Shown one piece after another: positions 44,545 through 56,498 of a DNA stretch of 64,000 nt. The notes beneath the pieces are model-generated. The model saw only the letters and a list, made by a program, of their open reading frames with translations. It was not told the origin of the DNA and ran no database searches. The stretch lies in NCBI RefSeq assembly GCF_017498525.1, contig NZ_CP071796.1:3472001-3536000 (forward strand), given 5' to 3'. Source of the stretch: Ottowia testudinis. Its GTDB lineage: Bacteria; Pseudomonadota; Gammaproteobacteria; Burkholderiales; Burkholderiaceae_C. The translations under genes were made by a program, and so were the position numbers. Position 1 is the first letter of the stretch. Each line of letters opens with the position of its first letter.

Positions 44545-45798
44545 TCACATGTGTTCGATCATGACCTGACCGAAGCCCGAACAGCTGACCTGCGTGGCGC
44601 CTTCCATCAGCCGGGCAAAGTCGTAGGTCACCTTCTTGCTCTGGATGGCCGCTTCCATCGACTCGATGATCTTGTCGGCCGCCTCCTTCCAGCCCATGTG
44701 GCGCAGCATCATCTCGGCGGACAGGATTTCGGAGCCGGGATTGACGTAGTCCTTGCCCGCGTACTTGGGCGCCGTGCCGTGGGTGGCCTCGAAGCAGGCC
44801 ACGCTGTCGCTCATGTTGGCGCCGGGCGCGATGCCGATGCCGCCCACCTGCGCGGCCAGCGCGTCGCTGATGTAGTCGCCGTTCAGGTTGAGCGTGGCGA
44901 TCACGCTGTATTCGGCCGGGCGCAGCAGGATCTGCTGCAAGAAGGCGTCGGCAATCGCGTCCTTGATCACGATGTCCTTGCCAGTCTTCGGGTTCTTGAA
45001 CTTGCACCACGGGCCGCCGTCCATCAGTTCGGCGCCGAACTCGTGCTGCGCCAGCGCATAGCCCCAGTCGCGGAAACCACCCTCGGTGTATTTCATGATG
45101 TTGCCCTTGTGCACCAGGGTGACGTTGGGCTTGTCGTTGTCGATGGCGTACTGGATGGCCTTGCGCACCAGGCGCTCGGTGCCTTCGATGGAGACCGGCT
45201 TGATGCCGATACCGGAGCTTTCGGGAAAACGGATCTTGCTGACGCCCATCTCCTTGGTCAGGAAGTCGATCAGCTTCACGGCCTTGGCGCTCTTGGCCTC
45301 GTATTCGATGCCGGCGTAGATGTCTTCCGAGTTCTCGCGGAAGATGACCATGTTCACCTTTTCCGGCTCTTTCACCGGCGAAGGTACGCCCTTGAAATAC
45401 TGCACCGGGCGCAGGCAGACATACAAGTCCAGCTCTTGCCGCAGCGCCACGTTCAGGCTGCGGATGCCGCCGCCCACGGGCGTCGTCAGCGGGCCCTTGA
45501 TCGACACCACGTAGTCGCGCACGGCGTCCAGCGTTTCCTTGGGCAGCCACTCGTCGGGGCCGTACACGTGCGTCGACTTCTCGCCCGCGTACACCTCCAT
45601 CCAGTGGATCTTGCGCTGGCCGCCGTAGCACTTGGCCACCGCCGCATCCACCACCTTGATCATCACCGGCGTGATGTCCACGCCCGTGCCGTCGCCCTCG
45701 ATGAAGGGAATGATGGGGTTGTCGGGCACGTTGAGCGTGAAGTCGGCATTGACGGTGATCTTCTGACCGTCGGCGGGCACCTTGATGTGCTGGTACAT
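44545..45798 (-). CDS. icd: NADP isocitrate dehydrogenase, dimeric
   Basis: This is a 417-residue enzyme of the E. coli Icd type. It has [33 protein letters not shown] with the phosphorylatable Ser region, [15 protein letters not shown], and [20 protein letters not shown]. It converts isocitrate to 2-oxoglutarate in the TCA cycle. A second, unrelated isozyme is encoded 0.8 kb away. It ends at the shared terminator with csp. Confidence 0.95.
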   Translation of the reverse strand: MYQHIKVPADGQKITVNADFTLNVPDNPIIPFIEGDGTGVDITPVMIKVVDAAVAKCYGGQRKIHWMEVYAGEKSTHVYGPDEWLPKETLDAVRDYVVSIKGPLTTPVGGGIRSLNVALRQELDLYVCLRPVQYFKGVPSPVKEPEKVNMVIFRENSEDIYAGIEYEAKSAKAVKLIDFLTKEMGVSKIRFPESSGIGIKPVSIEGTERLVRKAIQYAIDNDKPNVTLVHKGNIMKYTEGGFRDWGYALAQHEFGAELMDGGPWCKFKNPKTGKDIVIKDAIADAFLQQILLRPAEYSVIATLNLNGDYISDALAAQVGGIGIAPGANMSDSVACFEATHGTAPKYAGKDYVNPGSEILSAEMMLRHMGWKEAADKIIESMEAAIQSKKVTYDFARLMEGATQVSCSGFGQVMIEHM

Positions 45799-45947
45799 GG
45801 GGCGGATCTCCGGAAAATTGATGATGATCGGCGGGAACCGCCGACACGAATTTCATTCTAGCCAGCACGGTAACGCCACAATGGCGTGTTCATGATGCGC
45901 CACTGCGGCGCCACGAACCGTTTCCTCCACGTTTCGCCATTTTCACG

Positions 45948-46421
45948 ATGCAAGCATTTCTTCGCCGCCACTGGTTGGCCGCTGCCTTCGCCCTCGCCTG
46001 CGCGCCCGTGTGGGCGCAACTGGTGCCACCCGGCCAGCCGCAGCTCGATTTGCCACGCACCACGCTCAGCGTGGGCATGCACCGCGTCGACACGCAACTG
46101 GCCACCACGCCCGAGCAGCGCCAGACCGGCCTGATGCACCGCAAGGAGATGCCGCAGCACGAGGGCATGCTGTTCGTCTTCGATCAGCCCGGCGTGCAGT
46201 GCTTCTGGATGAAGAACACGCTGATCCCGTTGACGGCCGCGTTCGTCGCCGACGACGGCGCCATCGTCAACCTGGCCGACATGCAGCCGCTGGACGAGGC
46301 CAGCCACTGCTCGGCCAAGCCGGTGCGCTACGTGCTGGAGATGAACCAGGGCTGGTTCAAGCAGCGCAACCTGAAGGCGGGCGCCAAGCTGCGTGGGCAG
46401 CCGTTTGGCACCCAGCGGTGA
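45948..46421 (+). CDS. DUF192 family periplasmic protein
   Basis: This is a 157-residue protein with a signal peptide (LAAAFALACAPVWAQ). It has the DUF192 pattern TPEQRQTGLMHRKEMPQHEGMLFVF, CFWMKNTLIPLTAAFV and NQGWFKQRNLKAGAKL. The function is unknown. It is divergent from icd. Confidence 0.88.
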   Translation: MQAFLRRHWLAAAFALACAPVWAQLVPPGQPQLDLPRTTLSVGMHRVDTQLATTPEQRQTGLMHRKEMPQHEGMLFVFDQPGVQCFWMKNTLIPLTAAFVADDGAIVNLADMQPLDEASHCSAKPVRYVLEMNQGWFKQRNLKAGAKLRGQPFGTQR

Positions 46422-46437
46422 TTTTTTAGAGGAAATG

Positions 46438-46482
46438 AGGCTCTAGCGCTTATGGGACAAGCGCAAGCAGCTATGGTTTTTG
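46438..46482 (-). repeat. dispersed palindrome, copy 8
   Basis: GGCTCTAGCGCTTATGGGAC followed by AAGCGCAAGCAGCTATGG is a near-consensus inverted copy between DUF192 and icd2. Confidence 0.85.
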
Positions 46483-46489
46483 ATGTTTA

Positions 46490-46580
46490 TTGAACGCAAA
46501 GATCGCACAGAAGCCGCCAAAAATTCAGCAAGCAATTGCTGCGCCTTTTGCGAAACCGCTGCGCACTTCGCGTTCAAAGG
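46490..46580. repeat. diverged relative of the 27331 palindrome
   Basis: TTGAACGC and GCGTTCAA arms enclose CAGAAGCCGCCAAAAATTCA, close to CAGAGGACGCAAAAATTCA at 27331. It lies right after the icd2 stop. Confidence 0.5.
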
Positions 46581-46583
46581 CCA

Positions 46584-48821
<2,238 letters not shown>

Positions 48822-49119
48822 GGGGGGTTCTCCTGTAGTCGTTGTCGGCATGTTGCCTTGGCGCGACATGGTGGCATGCCTTGCTGACGCCACGCTCACG
48901 GCTGCAGCGGCGCTTGCAACACGTATTCTGACAAATGGCGCCAACGCCATCGGGCCGCGCACGGTGCGTGCCACGCCCAAGTGGTGCCGATCCGGGTCGA
49001 ATTCTTTGATTGAAATGGACTCTAGCGCTTGTCCATCAAGCGCGAGCAGCTATCAAAACGTTAGCATCTGGACTGGCGATGCCGCGCCGGGCAAACGGCG
49101 CGCTGCGCGACAAAGCCGG
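48822..49119. other. 298-nt gap between icd2 and cydB
   Basis: Apart from the dispersed palindrome at 49016-49059 I see no gene or regulatory motif. Confidence 0.4.
49016..49059 (-). repeat. dispersed palindrome, copy 9
   Basis: CTCTAGCGCTTGTCCATCAA followed by GCGCGAGCAGCTATCAAAAC is the closest copy to consensus. Confidence 0.9.
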
Positions 49120-50184
49120 TCAGTGGTAACCCGCGTCCACCGTCACCTTGCCCCGGAACACGCGGTACGACCAGGCGGTGTAGCCCAGGATCAGCGGCAG
49201 CAGAAACACCAGCCCCCACATCACGAAACCCTGCGATTCGGGCGGTGACGCGGCGCCCCACACCGTCAGGTGCGGCGGCACCAGGTAAGGCCAGATGCCC
49301 AGCAGCAAGCCGGCAAAGCCCAGCGCGAACAGCGCCAGCGTCCACAGGAAGGGCCGCGCATCGTGCGGCCGCTGCCCGCCCTTGCCGAGCGAGGCGTCGC
49401 GCCACAGCCACCAGCCCACGGCCAGCGTCAGCAGGGGCACCGGCGCCAGCCACAGGAAGTTGCTGCCCTCGAACCAGCGTGCCATCACGCGCGAATCCAG
49501 GTAGGGCAGCGCGGCGCTGACCAGCCCCATGAAGGCCAGCACCGCCACCATCAGCGGCCGCGCCCAGCCGCGCGCCTGCTCGTGCAGCGGGCCTTCGGTC
49601 TTCAGAATCAGCCAGCCGGCGCCCAGCAGCGCGTAGCCGCCGACCAGCGCCACCCCGGTCATGACGGCGAAGGGGCTGAACCAGCCCCAGGCGCCGCCGC
49701 TGTACTGGCCGCCTTGCATGGGCAAGCCCTGCACCAGCGCCGCCAGGATCACGCCCTGGCTGAACGCCGCCACGATGGAGCCCAGGCTAAAGGCCGCGCC
49801 CCAGGCGCGCCGGGCGACGCCGCGCCCCTTGAAGCGGAACTCGAACGCCACGCCGCGAAAGATCAGCCCCAGCAGCATCGCCAGCACCGGCAAATACAGT
49901 GACGACAGCACCAGCGCGTAGGCGCGCGGAAACGCCGCCATCAGCCCGGCGCCGCCCAGCACCAGCCAGGTTTCGTTGCCGTCCCAGATCGGCGCGGCGG
50001 TGTTCATCATGTGGTCGAGCTGGCCGCTGTCCCGCGACAAGGGCGCCAGAATGCCCAGCCCCAGCACGAAGCCGTCGAGCAGCACGTACATCAGCACGCC
50101 GAAGCCGATCACGCCGAGCCACGCCACCGGCAGCCAGAAGGCGGCGCCGTCGGCGGTGGTCAGCATCAGGTCGGCGGCGTTCAT
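49120..50184 (-). CDS. cydB: cytochrome bd oxidase subunit II
   Basis: This is a 354-residue membrane protein with nine hydrophobic segments. It has the family blocks LLDGFVLGLGIL, WDGNETWLVLGG and RGVAFEFRFKG. It pairs with CydA in a quinol oxidase that takes electrons from quinol to oxygen without pumping. Its ATG overlaps the cydA stop (ATGA). No cydX-like ORF was recognised downstream. Confidence 0.93.
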   Translation of the reverse strand: MNAADLMLTTADGAAFWLPVAWLGVIGFGVLMYVLLDGFVLGLGILAPLSRDSGQLDHMMNTAAPIWDGNETWLVLGGAGLMAAFPRAYALVLSSLYLPVLAMLLGLIFRGVAFEFRFKGRGVARRAWGAAFSLGSIVAAFSQGVILAALVQGLPMQGGQYSGGAWGWFSPFAVMTGVALVGGYALLGAGWLILKTEGPLHEQARGWARPLMVAVLAFMGLVSAALPYLDSRVMARWFEGSNFLWLAPVPLLTLAVGWWLWRDASLGKGGQRPHDARPFLWTLALFALGFAGLLLGIWPYLVPPHLTVWGAASPPESQGFVMWGLVFLLPLILGYTAWSYRVFRGKVTVDAGYH

Positions 50185-51593
50185 GGGTGCGCTCCTTCCG
50201 CAATATCGGCCTCACCGGCCGCCGACATCGGGCGCGCCGGCGTCTTGGCGCCGCTGCCGTGCGAAGGCGGCGTCTCGCCCGCCTGCGGGCCCTTCTTGAG
50301 CAAGCGCCACAAATACCAGATGCCGGCCCCGAAGATGATGGCGTATACCACCGCGTAACCGGCCAGCGAGGCCGCCACCGTGCTGGCCTGCAGGTTCGGG
50401 CTGACGGCGTCGGCGGTGCGCAGCAGGCCGTAAATCACCCACGGCTGGCGGCCCATCTCGGTCACCCACCAGCCGGCCAGCAGGGCCACGAAGCCCGCCG
50501 CCGACAGCAACTGCCAGCCGCGCAGCACCCAAGCCGACTGCGCCAGCCGCCCGCGCCACCACGCCCAGCACGACGCGGCCACCACCAGCAGCATCAGCAT
50601 GCCGATGCCGACCATGACGCGGAAGGCAACGAACACCGGCAGCACCGGCGGCCGGTCGGCCGGCGCCACGCTGGTCAGCGCCAGAATCTCGCCATCCAGG
50701 CTGTGCGTCAGGATCAGGCTGCCCAGGCGGGGGATGGCGACCTCGAAGTCGTTGCGCGCCTCGGCTTGGCGCGGCACGGCAAACAGCACCAGCGGCACGC
50801 CCGCGCCGGGCGGGCCGGCGTGCCAGTGCGCCTCCATGGCGGCCACCTTGATCGGCTGGTGCTCGAGCGTGTTCAGCCCGTGCTGATCGCCCATCAGCAC
50901 CTGCGCCGGCACGGCAATGGCGCCAAAGGCAATCGACAGCTTCAGCATCTTCAGCGCCATGCCGCGCTGCACGCCGCCCCGCAAGTGCCACGCGGCGGTG
51001 CCGCCGATGACGAAGCAGGTGGTGATGAAGGCCGCCAGCACCATGTGCGCCAGGCGATAGGGGAACGAGGGGTTGAAGATGATGGCCCACCAGTCGCCCG
51101 GCGAGAACACGCCGCCCTGCAGCACGTGGCCCTGCGGCGTGTGCATCCAGCTGATGGCGGCAATGATCCAGAAGGTGGAGATCAGCGTACCCAGCGCCAC
51201 CATGCAGGTGCAGAACAAATGGACCACCGGCCGCACCTTCTGCGCGCCGAACAGCATTACGCCCAGAAAGCCGGCTTCAAGAAAGAACGCCGTCAGCACC
51301 TCATAACTGAGCAACGGCCCCAGCACGTTGCCGGCGCGCTCGCTCAATACCGACCAGTTGGTGCCGAACTGAAAGCTCATCACGATGCCCGACACCACCC
51401 CCATGCCGAAGGAAATGGCGAACACCTTGCTCCAGAACTTGTACAGATCCCACCACACGCCGTCGCGCGTGCGCAGCCAGCGCCACTCCAGAAACATCAG
51501 CCAGCTGGCCAGCCCGATGGTGAAGGCCGGAAACAGGATGTGAAACGAGATGACGAATCCGAACTGGATGCGGGAGAGCAATAACGCGTCCAT
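50181..51593 (-). CDS. cydA: cytochrome bd oxidase subunit I (CioA-like)
   Basis: This is a 470-residue subunit. It starts MDALLLSRIQFGFVISFHILF with haem-ligand His, and has MGDQHGLNTLEHQPIKVAAM and MGRQPWVIYGLLRT. The region between helices VI and VII is short, with no long Q-loop insertion, which is typical of the cyanide-insensitive CioA branch. A perfect FNR box lies 67 nt upstream. In-frame extensions to 52118 are not real coding sequence. Confidence 0.93.
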   Translation of the reverse strand: MDALLLSRIQFGFVISFHILFPAFTIGLASWLMFLEWRWLRTRDGVWWDLYKFWSKVFAISFGMGVVSGIVMSFQFGTNWSVLSERAGNVLGPLLSYEVLTAFFLEAGFLGVMLFGAQKVRPVVHLFCTCMVALGTLISTFWIIAAISWMHTPQGHVLQGGVFSPGDWWAIIFNPSFPYRLAHMVLAAFITTCFVIGGTAAWHLRGGVQRGMALKMLKLSIAFGAIAVPAQVLMGDQHGLNTLEHQPIKVAAMEAHWHAGPPGAGVPLVLFAVPRQAEARNDFEVAIPRLGSLILTHSLDGEILALTSVAPADRPPVLPVFVAFRVMVGIGMLMLLVVAASCWAWWRGRLAQSAWVLRGWQLLSAAGFVALLAGWWVTEMGRQPWVIYGLLRTADAVSPNLQASTVAASLAGYAVVYAIIFGAGIWYLWRLLKKGPQAGETPPSHGSGAKTPARPMSAAGEADIAEGAHP

Positions 51594-51659
51594 CGGGCCA
51601 TTGTGCGAGGCGCTTGCGCACCAGCCTGTAGGCGCCGTTCGCCAATGGCCTCCGCTAGC

Positions 51660-51673
51660 TTGATGCGGATCAA
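51660..51673. promoter_or_regulatory. perfect FNR/ANR box
   Basis: TTGATGCGGATCAA is an exact match to TTGAT-N4-ATCAA. It lies between the divergent cydAB operon and the DASS transporter gene. Confidence 0.7.
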
Positions 51674-51783
51674 GAATCGCCAGCCACGCGCGTGGGACGA
51701 TTCTTGACAAGGCTCGGTCATGCCGCCGTCGCGCGGCGCATGGCCGCGCACGCGATGCCCACCCGCCAGAAAGGAGAACACGC

Positions 51784-53241
51784 ATGGGTTTCAAAGCGCT
51801 TCCCGCCGCCGTCGCGCTGGCGATCGGACTCGTCATCTGGTTCGTCATCCCGGTGCCCGAGGGCGTCACGGCCAACGCCTGGCACCTGCTGGCGCTGTTC
51901 GTGGCGACCATCGCGGCCATCATCGGCAAGGCGATGCCGATCGGCGCGCTGTCGATGGTGGCGATCGCCCTGGTGGCGGCCACCGGCGTCACCAACGACA
52001 AGGCGGCCGGCGCCATCGCCGATGCGCTCAGCAGCTTCGTCAACCCGCTGATCTGGCTGATTGGCGTGTCGATCATGATCTCGCGCGGCATCATCAAGAC
52101 GGGCCTGGGCGCGCGCATCGGCTACCTGTTCATCGCCGTGTGGGGCAAGAAGACGATCGGCATCGCCTATTCGCTGGCGCTGTCGGAGCTGATCCTGGCG
52201 CCCGTCACGCCCAGCAACACGGCGCGCGGCGGCGGCATCATCCACCCCATCATGCGGGCCATCGCGGGCAGCTACGGCTCGGACCCCGAACACGGCACGC
52301 AGGGGCGCATCGGGCGCTTTCTGGCGCTGTCCAACTACCACGCCAACCCGATCACCTCGGCCATGTTCATCACCGCCACGGCGCCCAACCCGCTGGTGGT
52401 CAAGCTGATCGCCGACGGGACCGGCGCGCAGATCAGCCTGACCTGGGGCACCTGGGCGCTGGCCATGCTGCTGCCGGGGCTGGTGGCGCTGGCGCTGATG
52501 CCGCTGATCGTCTACTGGCTCAATCCGCCCGAGATCAAGAGCACGCCCAACGCGGCCCAATTCGCCCGCGAGCGGCTGCGCGAGATGGGACCGGTCACGC
52601 GCGGCGAAGTCATCATGCTGGGCGTGTTTGGCGTGCTGCTGGCGCTGTGGGCGGGCCTGCCGGCCTTCGTGTTCGGGCCCGGCGCGGCGGTCGACCCGAC
52701 CACCACCGCCTTCATCGGCCTGTCGCTGTGCCTGGTCAGCGGCGTGCTGAGCTGGGACGACGTGATCAAGGAAAAGAGCGCCTGGGACACCATCGTCTGG
52801 TTCGGCGCGCTGGTGATGATGGCCACCTTCCTCAACAAGCTGGGCCTGATCGCCTGGTTCGCCAAGAGCATCGAAACCGGCATCGGCCACCTGGGTTTGG
52901 GCTGGGCGGGCGCCACCGCCCTGCTGCTGCTGGCTTACCTGTACGCGCACTACGCCTTTGCCAGCACCACGGCGCACATCACGGCCATGTTCGCGGCGTT
53001 CTACGGTGCCGGCCTGGCGCTGGGCGCGCCGGCGCTGCCGTTCGCGCTGATGATGGCCGCCGCCTCCAACATCATGATGACGCTGACGCACTACGCCACC
53101 GGCACCTCGCCCGTCATCTTCGGCTCGGGCTACGCCACGCTGGGCGAATGGTGGAAAACCGGCTTCGTGATGAGCGTGGTGCTGATCCTCATCTGGCTGC
53201 TGGTCGGCGGCGCCTGGTGGAAGCTGCTGGGCTACTGGTGA
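51784..53241 (+). CDS. DASS family sodium/anion symporter
   Basis: This 485-residue protein has about eleven helices. The DASS signature APVTPSNTARGGGIIHPIM and its repeat LALSNYHANPITSAMF near the middle, plus ASTTAHITAMFAAF near the C-terminus, match SLC13-type dicarboxylate/anion carriers (CitT/YflS-like). AAAGGAG lies before the ATG. It is divergent from cydAB behind an FNR box, so oxygen-dependent control is likely. Confidence 0.9.
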   Translation: MGFKALPAAVALAIGLVIWFVIPVPEGVTANAWHLLALFVATIAAIIGKAMPIGALSMVAIALVAATGVTNDKAAGAIADALSSFVNPLIWLIGVSIMISRGIIKTGLGARIGYLFIAVWGKKTIGIAYSLALSELILAPVTPSNTARGGGIIHPIMRAIAGSYGSDPEHGTQGRIGRFLALSNYHANPITSAMFITATAPNPLVVKLIADGTGAQISLTWGTWALAMLLPGLVALALMPLIVYWLNPPEIKSTPNAAQFARERLREMGPVTRGEVIMLGVFGVLLALWAGLPAFVFGPGAAVDPTTTAFIGLSLCLVSGVLSWDDVIKEKSAWDTIVWFGALVMMATFLNKLGLIAWFAKSIETGIGHLGLGWAGATALLLLAYLYAHYAFASTTAHITAMFAAFYGAGLALGAPALPFALMMAAASNIMMTLTHYATGTSPVIFGSGYATLGEWWKTGFVMSVVLILIWLLVGGAWWKLLGYW

Positions 53242-53257
53242 GCAGACCGGAATTGCT

Positions 53258-53310
53258 CTTTTATTGATAGCTGCTTGCGCTTGATGGACAAGCGCAAGCA
53301 GTCAATTTGG
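53258..53310 (+). repeat. dispersed palindrome, copy 10
   Basis: ATTGATAGCTGCTTGCGCTT followed by GATGGACAAGCGCAAGCAGT is a near-consensus forward copy between the DASS gene and sodB. Confidence 0.88.
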
Positions 53311-53315
53311 CATAC

Positions 53316-53345
53316 AAAAAAGCCACCGGATCCGGTGGCTTTTTG
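53316..53345. terminator. bidirectional terminator between DASS gene and sodB
   Basis: The hairpin GCCACCGGATCCGGTGGC is flanked by A6 and T5, so it works on both strands for the convergent pair. Confidence 0.88.
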
Positions 53346-53365
53346 GTTGGGCGGCAGACCGCCGA

Positions 53366-53947
53366 TCAGCCGAAGTTCTTGGCCGCGAAGTCCCAGTTGG
53401 CCAGCTTGTCGAGGTAGGTCTCGACGAACTTCTGGCGCAGGTTGCGGTAGTCGATGTAGTACGCGTGCTCCCACACGTCCACCGTGAACACGGCGGTGTC
53501 GCCGGTGGTCAGCGGCGTGCCGGCGGCGCCCATGTTGACGATGTCGACCGAGCCGTCGGGCTTTTTCACCAGCCAGGTCCAGCCCGAGCCGAAGTTGCCC
53601 ACGGCGCTGGTCACAAAGGCCTTTTTGAAGTCGGCGTAGCTGCCCCACTTCTTGTTGATGGCGTCAAGCAGCGCGCCGGTGGGCTCGCCGCCGCCATTGG
53701 GCTTCATGCAGTTCCAGAAGAAGGTGTGGTTCCAGATCTGCGCGGCCTGGTTGTAGATGCCGCCGCTGGACTTCTTGATGACGTCCTCCAACTCCATGTT
53801 CTCGAACTCGGTGCCTTTTTGCAGCTCGTTCAGCTTGTCGACATAGGCCTTGTGGTGCTTGTCGTGGTGGTATTCGAGCGTTTCCTTGCTGTAGGCGGGC
53901 GCCAGCGCGTCGTAGGCATACGGCAGGGGGGGCAGGGTGCGTTCCAT
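53366..53947 (-). CDS. sodB: superoxide dismutase, Fe type
   Basis: SodB converts superoxide to oxygen and peroxide in the cytoplasm. The 193-residue protein has YHHDKHHKAYVDKLN, IYNQAAQIWNHTFFWNCMKP (metal His), and VDVWEHAYYIDYRN (Asp and His ligands). AAQIWNH and length indicate the Fe enzyme. The start at 53947 matches family N-termini (MERTLPPLPYAYDAL). It ends at a bidirectional terminator. Confidence 0.94.
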   Translation of the reverse strand: MERTLPPLPYAYDALAPAYSKETLEYHHDKHHKAYVDKLNELQKGTEFENMELEDVIKKSSGGIYNQAAQIWNHTFFWNCMKPNGGGEPTGALLDAINKKWGSYADFKKAFVTSAVGNFGSGWTWLVKKPDGSVDIVNMGAAGTPLTTGDTAVFTVDVWEHAYYIDYRNLRQKFVETYLDKLANWDFAAKNFG

Positions 53948-54028
53948 GGGGGTCGTCCTTTGTATCGTGGGTTGTGAAAGTACCAACGGGCCATGCTAGG
54001 CCGTGGGGCGCAGGGCCATTGTAGGAAG

Positions 54029-55438
54029 TCAGCGCGATCGCGGCCGAACCACGCTGAGATCAACCTTGCCATCGGCCAGGGTGGCGGCCAGCGCCTGGCC
54101 GGGCGCGGTCTGCGCGGCGCGGGTGACGGGGCGGCCGCCGGCATCTTCCAGCCAGGCGTAGCCACGCTCCAGCACCAGTTGCGGATCGAGCAGCGACAGC
54201 CGCAGCCCGGCGCGCGCCAGCCGCTCGTGCGCGGCGCCCAGCTGGCGCGCCACGGCGCTGGGCAGGCGATCGGCCAGGTGCGCCAGGCGCACGCGCTCGG
54301 CGGCGATGGGCGCCGGCAGGGTGCGCGGCAGGCGCTCGGCCAGGCGCGTCAGGCGGGCGCGCTCACGCTCCAGGCGCAGCGCGCGGGCGTGGCCCAGGCG
54401 GGTGTCGAGCCGGTCCAGGCGCAGACGTTCGGCCGCCAAGACGTCGGCCGGGCGCGCCAGGCGGCCTTGCAGCCAGTCCAGGCGCTGGGCCTCGGCGTCC
54501 AGGCGGCGGCGCAGCGCGCGGTGCAGGCGCTCGTGCCGCGCCTGCAAGTCGCGCAGGGCCTGCTCGCGCGGCAGGCTGACCAGTTCGGCGGCGGCGGTGG
54601 GCGTGGGCGCGCGCAGGTCGGCGACGAAGTCGGCGATGCTGAAATCGGTCTCGTGGCCCACGCCGACGATCACCGGCACCGGGCTGGCGGCGATGGTGCG
54701 GGCCAGCTGCTCATCATTGAAGGCCCACAGGTCCTCGATCGAGCCGCCGCCACGCACCAGCAGGATGACGTCGATCGGCGGCGCGCCATGATCTTGAACA
54801 AAATCAGCCTCTGGCGCTTGCCCATCCAGCGCGAGCAGATACAGTTTTTGTAGCGCCGCGCGCAGCTCGGCGGGTGCGCTCGCGCCCTGCACGGCCGCGG
54901 GTGCCAGCAGCACCGGCACGTGGGGCGCGCGCCGCGCCAGCGCCGTCAGCACGTCGTGCAGCGCCGCCGCGCCGAGCGAGGTGACCAGGCCAATGCCGCG
55001 CGGCCACGCGGGCAGCGGACGCTTGCGGGCGGCGTCGAACAGGCCTTCGGCCTCCAGCCTGGCCTTCAGCCGCAGGAACTGCTCGAACAAGGCGCCCTGC
55101 CCGGCGCGCTGCATGGATTCGACCACCAGTTGCAGGTCGCCGCGCGGCTCGTACACCGTCAAGCGCCCGCGCACCTCGACCTGGTCGCCATCGCGCGGGC
55201 TGAAATTCAGCAGCCCGGCAGCGCGCCGGAACATGGCGCAGCGCAGCTGGCCGGCATCGTCTTTCAGCGAAAAGTAGCCATGCCCGCTGGCCGCGCGGGT
55301 GAAGCCCGAAATCTCGCCGCGCACCGCGACCGGGTTGAAGCGCGACTCCAGCGCGCCCGCCACGGCGCGGGTCAGCGCGCCAACCGCCCAAACGCGCGGC
55401 GCCAATGCTGGGTTTGGCGGCTCGAAACCAGTGTTCAT
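54029..55438 (-). CDS. xseA: exodeoxyribonuclease VII large subunit
   Basis: This is a 469-residue subunit. It has the N-terminal OB fold ([20 protein letters not shown]), the catalytic part with [17 protein letters not shown], and [19 protein letters not shown]. It has [27 protein letters not shown], then a long coiled coil and a C-terminal DLSV. Between AALQKL and DVILLV, the segment [16 protein letters not shown] is encoded by an in-frame dispersed palindrome (54799-54850). The start at 55438 matches the family; upstream extension is excluded. Confidence 0.94.
   Translation of the reverse strand: MNTGFEPPNPALAPRVWAVGALTRAVAGALESRFNPVAVRGEISGFTRAASGHGYFSLKDDAGQLRCAMFRRAAGLLNFSPRDGDQVEVRGRLTVYEPRGDLQLVVESMQRAGQGALFEQFLRLKARLEAEGLFDAARKRPLPAWPRGIGLVTSLGAAALHDVLTALARRAPHVPVLLAPAAVQGASAPAELRAALQKLYLLALDGQAPEADFVQDHGAPPIDVILLVRGGGSIEDLWAFNDEQLARTIAASPVPVIVGVGHETDFSIADFVADLRAPTPTAAAELVSLPREQALRDLQARHERLHRALRRRLDAEAQRLDWLQGRLARPADVLAAERLRLDRLDTRLGHARALRLERERARLTRLAERLPRTLPAPIAAERVRLAHLADRLPSAVARQLGAAHERLARAGLRLSLLDPQLVLERGYAWLEDAGGRPVTRAAQTAPGQALAATLADGKVDLSVVRPRSR
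54799..54850 (-). repeat. dispersed palindrome inside xseA, copy 11
   Basis: GCCTCTGGCGCTTGCCCATC followed by CAGCGCGAGCAGATACAG is a clear inverted copy inside the xseA reading frame (about residues 197-213). Confidence 0.8.
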
Positions 55439-55844
55439 GCGGGTTGGCGGCCGATTAGGCGGCCGTGGACGGGGCCAGTATTCCACAATCCGGCATGCAC
55501 GGCGGAGGCGCACGGCCGCTGGCCCGCAAATCCAGATGTCTCGGTGCAAGTCATTGTCATGAAACGATTTTTTGCTGCCTAACGATTCATCAAACTGTCA
55601 AAAACCGCGCCAAATCAGGGCCGCGCGCACGCTGCCAGCCAATTCTTCACAAAGTTATCCACAGAATCTGTGCGCAGCGGCCGGGTCGGCGAACCTGTGC
55701 GTGGCTGCGGTCCTGGGGACGCCTGGGCGCCCGGCCCATGAGGCTTTGGCGAGGCGCCCGGCGCGCTGCGCCATAATCGCGCGCATCCTTTTCTCCGACG
55801 CCCGGCCTTCAGGCCCCCGGCGCCTCGCCGCCCGAAAGAAGCCC
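55439..55844. other. 406-nt leader region before exbB
   Basis: No gene is visible. A DnaA-box-like TTATCCACA occurs at 55655-55663. An open frame extends through but is not exbB-like until 55845. Confidence 0.4.
55655..55663 (+). promoter_or_regulatory. consensus DnaA box
   Basis: TTATCCACA matches the DnaA box exactly. It is a single site and may be chance. Confidence 0.3.
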
Positions 55845-56498
55845 TTGCTTTCCATCATACAAGCCGCCGGCTGGCCGATCTGGCCGCTCATCCTGTGTTC
55901 CATCCTGGCGCTGGCCTTCATCGTCGAGCGCTTCATCAGCCTGAAAACCAGCCGCGTGCTGGGCCACAAGCTGGTGGACGAGGCCATCGGCGTCTCGCGC
56001 CAGGCGGTGCCGCCGCCCGAGACGGTGAACCAGCTCGAACAGCATTCGGACATGGGGCGGGTGCTGGCCGCCGGCTGGCGCGCCATCAACAGCAACCCGC
56101 GCTGCAGCCCCGAGGAAATGCGCGCCGCGATGGAAGCAGCCGGCCGCACCGTCACCCACCGGCTGGAGCGCTACCTGCCGGCGCTGGCCACCATCGCCTC
56201 GGCGGCGCCGCTGCTCGGCTTGCTGGGCACGGTGATCGGCATGATCGAGATCTTCGGCTCGCAGGCGCCGGCCGGCGCGCTCTCGGGCGGCAATCCGGCG
56301 CAACTGGCGCACGGCATCTCGGTGGCGCTGTACAACACGGCGTTCGGCTTGATCGTGGCGATTCCGGCGCTGATCTTCTGGCGCTACTTTCGCGCCCGGG
56401 TCGACGGCTACGTGCTGGCGCTGGAGCTGGCGGCCGAGCGCTTTGCGCGCCACCTGGAGCCGCTGTGCGGCGGCCGCCGCGCGGAGGCCAAGCGGTGA
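55845..56498 (+). CDS. exbB: ExbB/TolQ proton-channel subunit
   Basis: This is a 217-residue membrane protein. Its first helix is PIWPLILCSILALAFIVERF, and the conserved ALATIASAAPLLGLLGTVIGMI and LYNTAFGLIVAIPALIFW are helices 2 and 3. It powers TonB- or Tol-type energy transfer with ExbD. The start is TTG 55845 (LLSIIQAAGWPIW) after GAAAGAAG, because no ATG or GTG lies near. Its stop overlaps exbD (GTGA). Confidence 0.88.
   Translation: MLSIIQAAGWPIWPLILCSILALAFIVERFISLKTSRVLGHKLVDEAIGVSRQAVPPPETVNQLEQHSDMGRVLAAGWRAINSNPRCSPEEMRAAMEAAGRTVTHRLERYLPALATIASAAPLLGLLGTVIGMIEIFGSQAPAGALSGGNPAQLAHGISVALYNTAFGLIVAIPALIFWRYFRARVDGYVLALELAAERFARHLEPLCGGRRAEAKR

Noticed and set aside
55655-55663. Possible replication origin before exbB
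   Set aside because: There is a single DnaA box with no AT-rich unwinding region, no cluster of boxes and no dnaA or gidA nearby.
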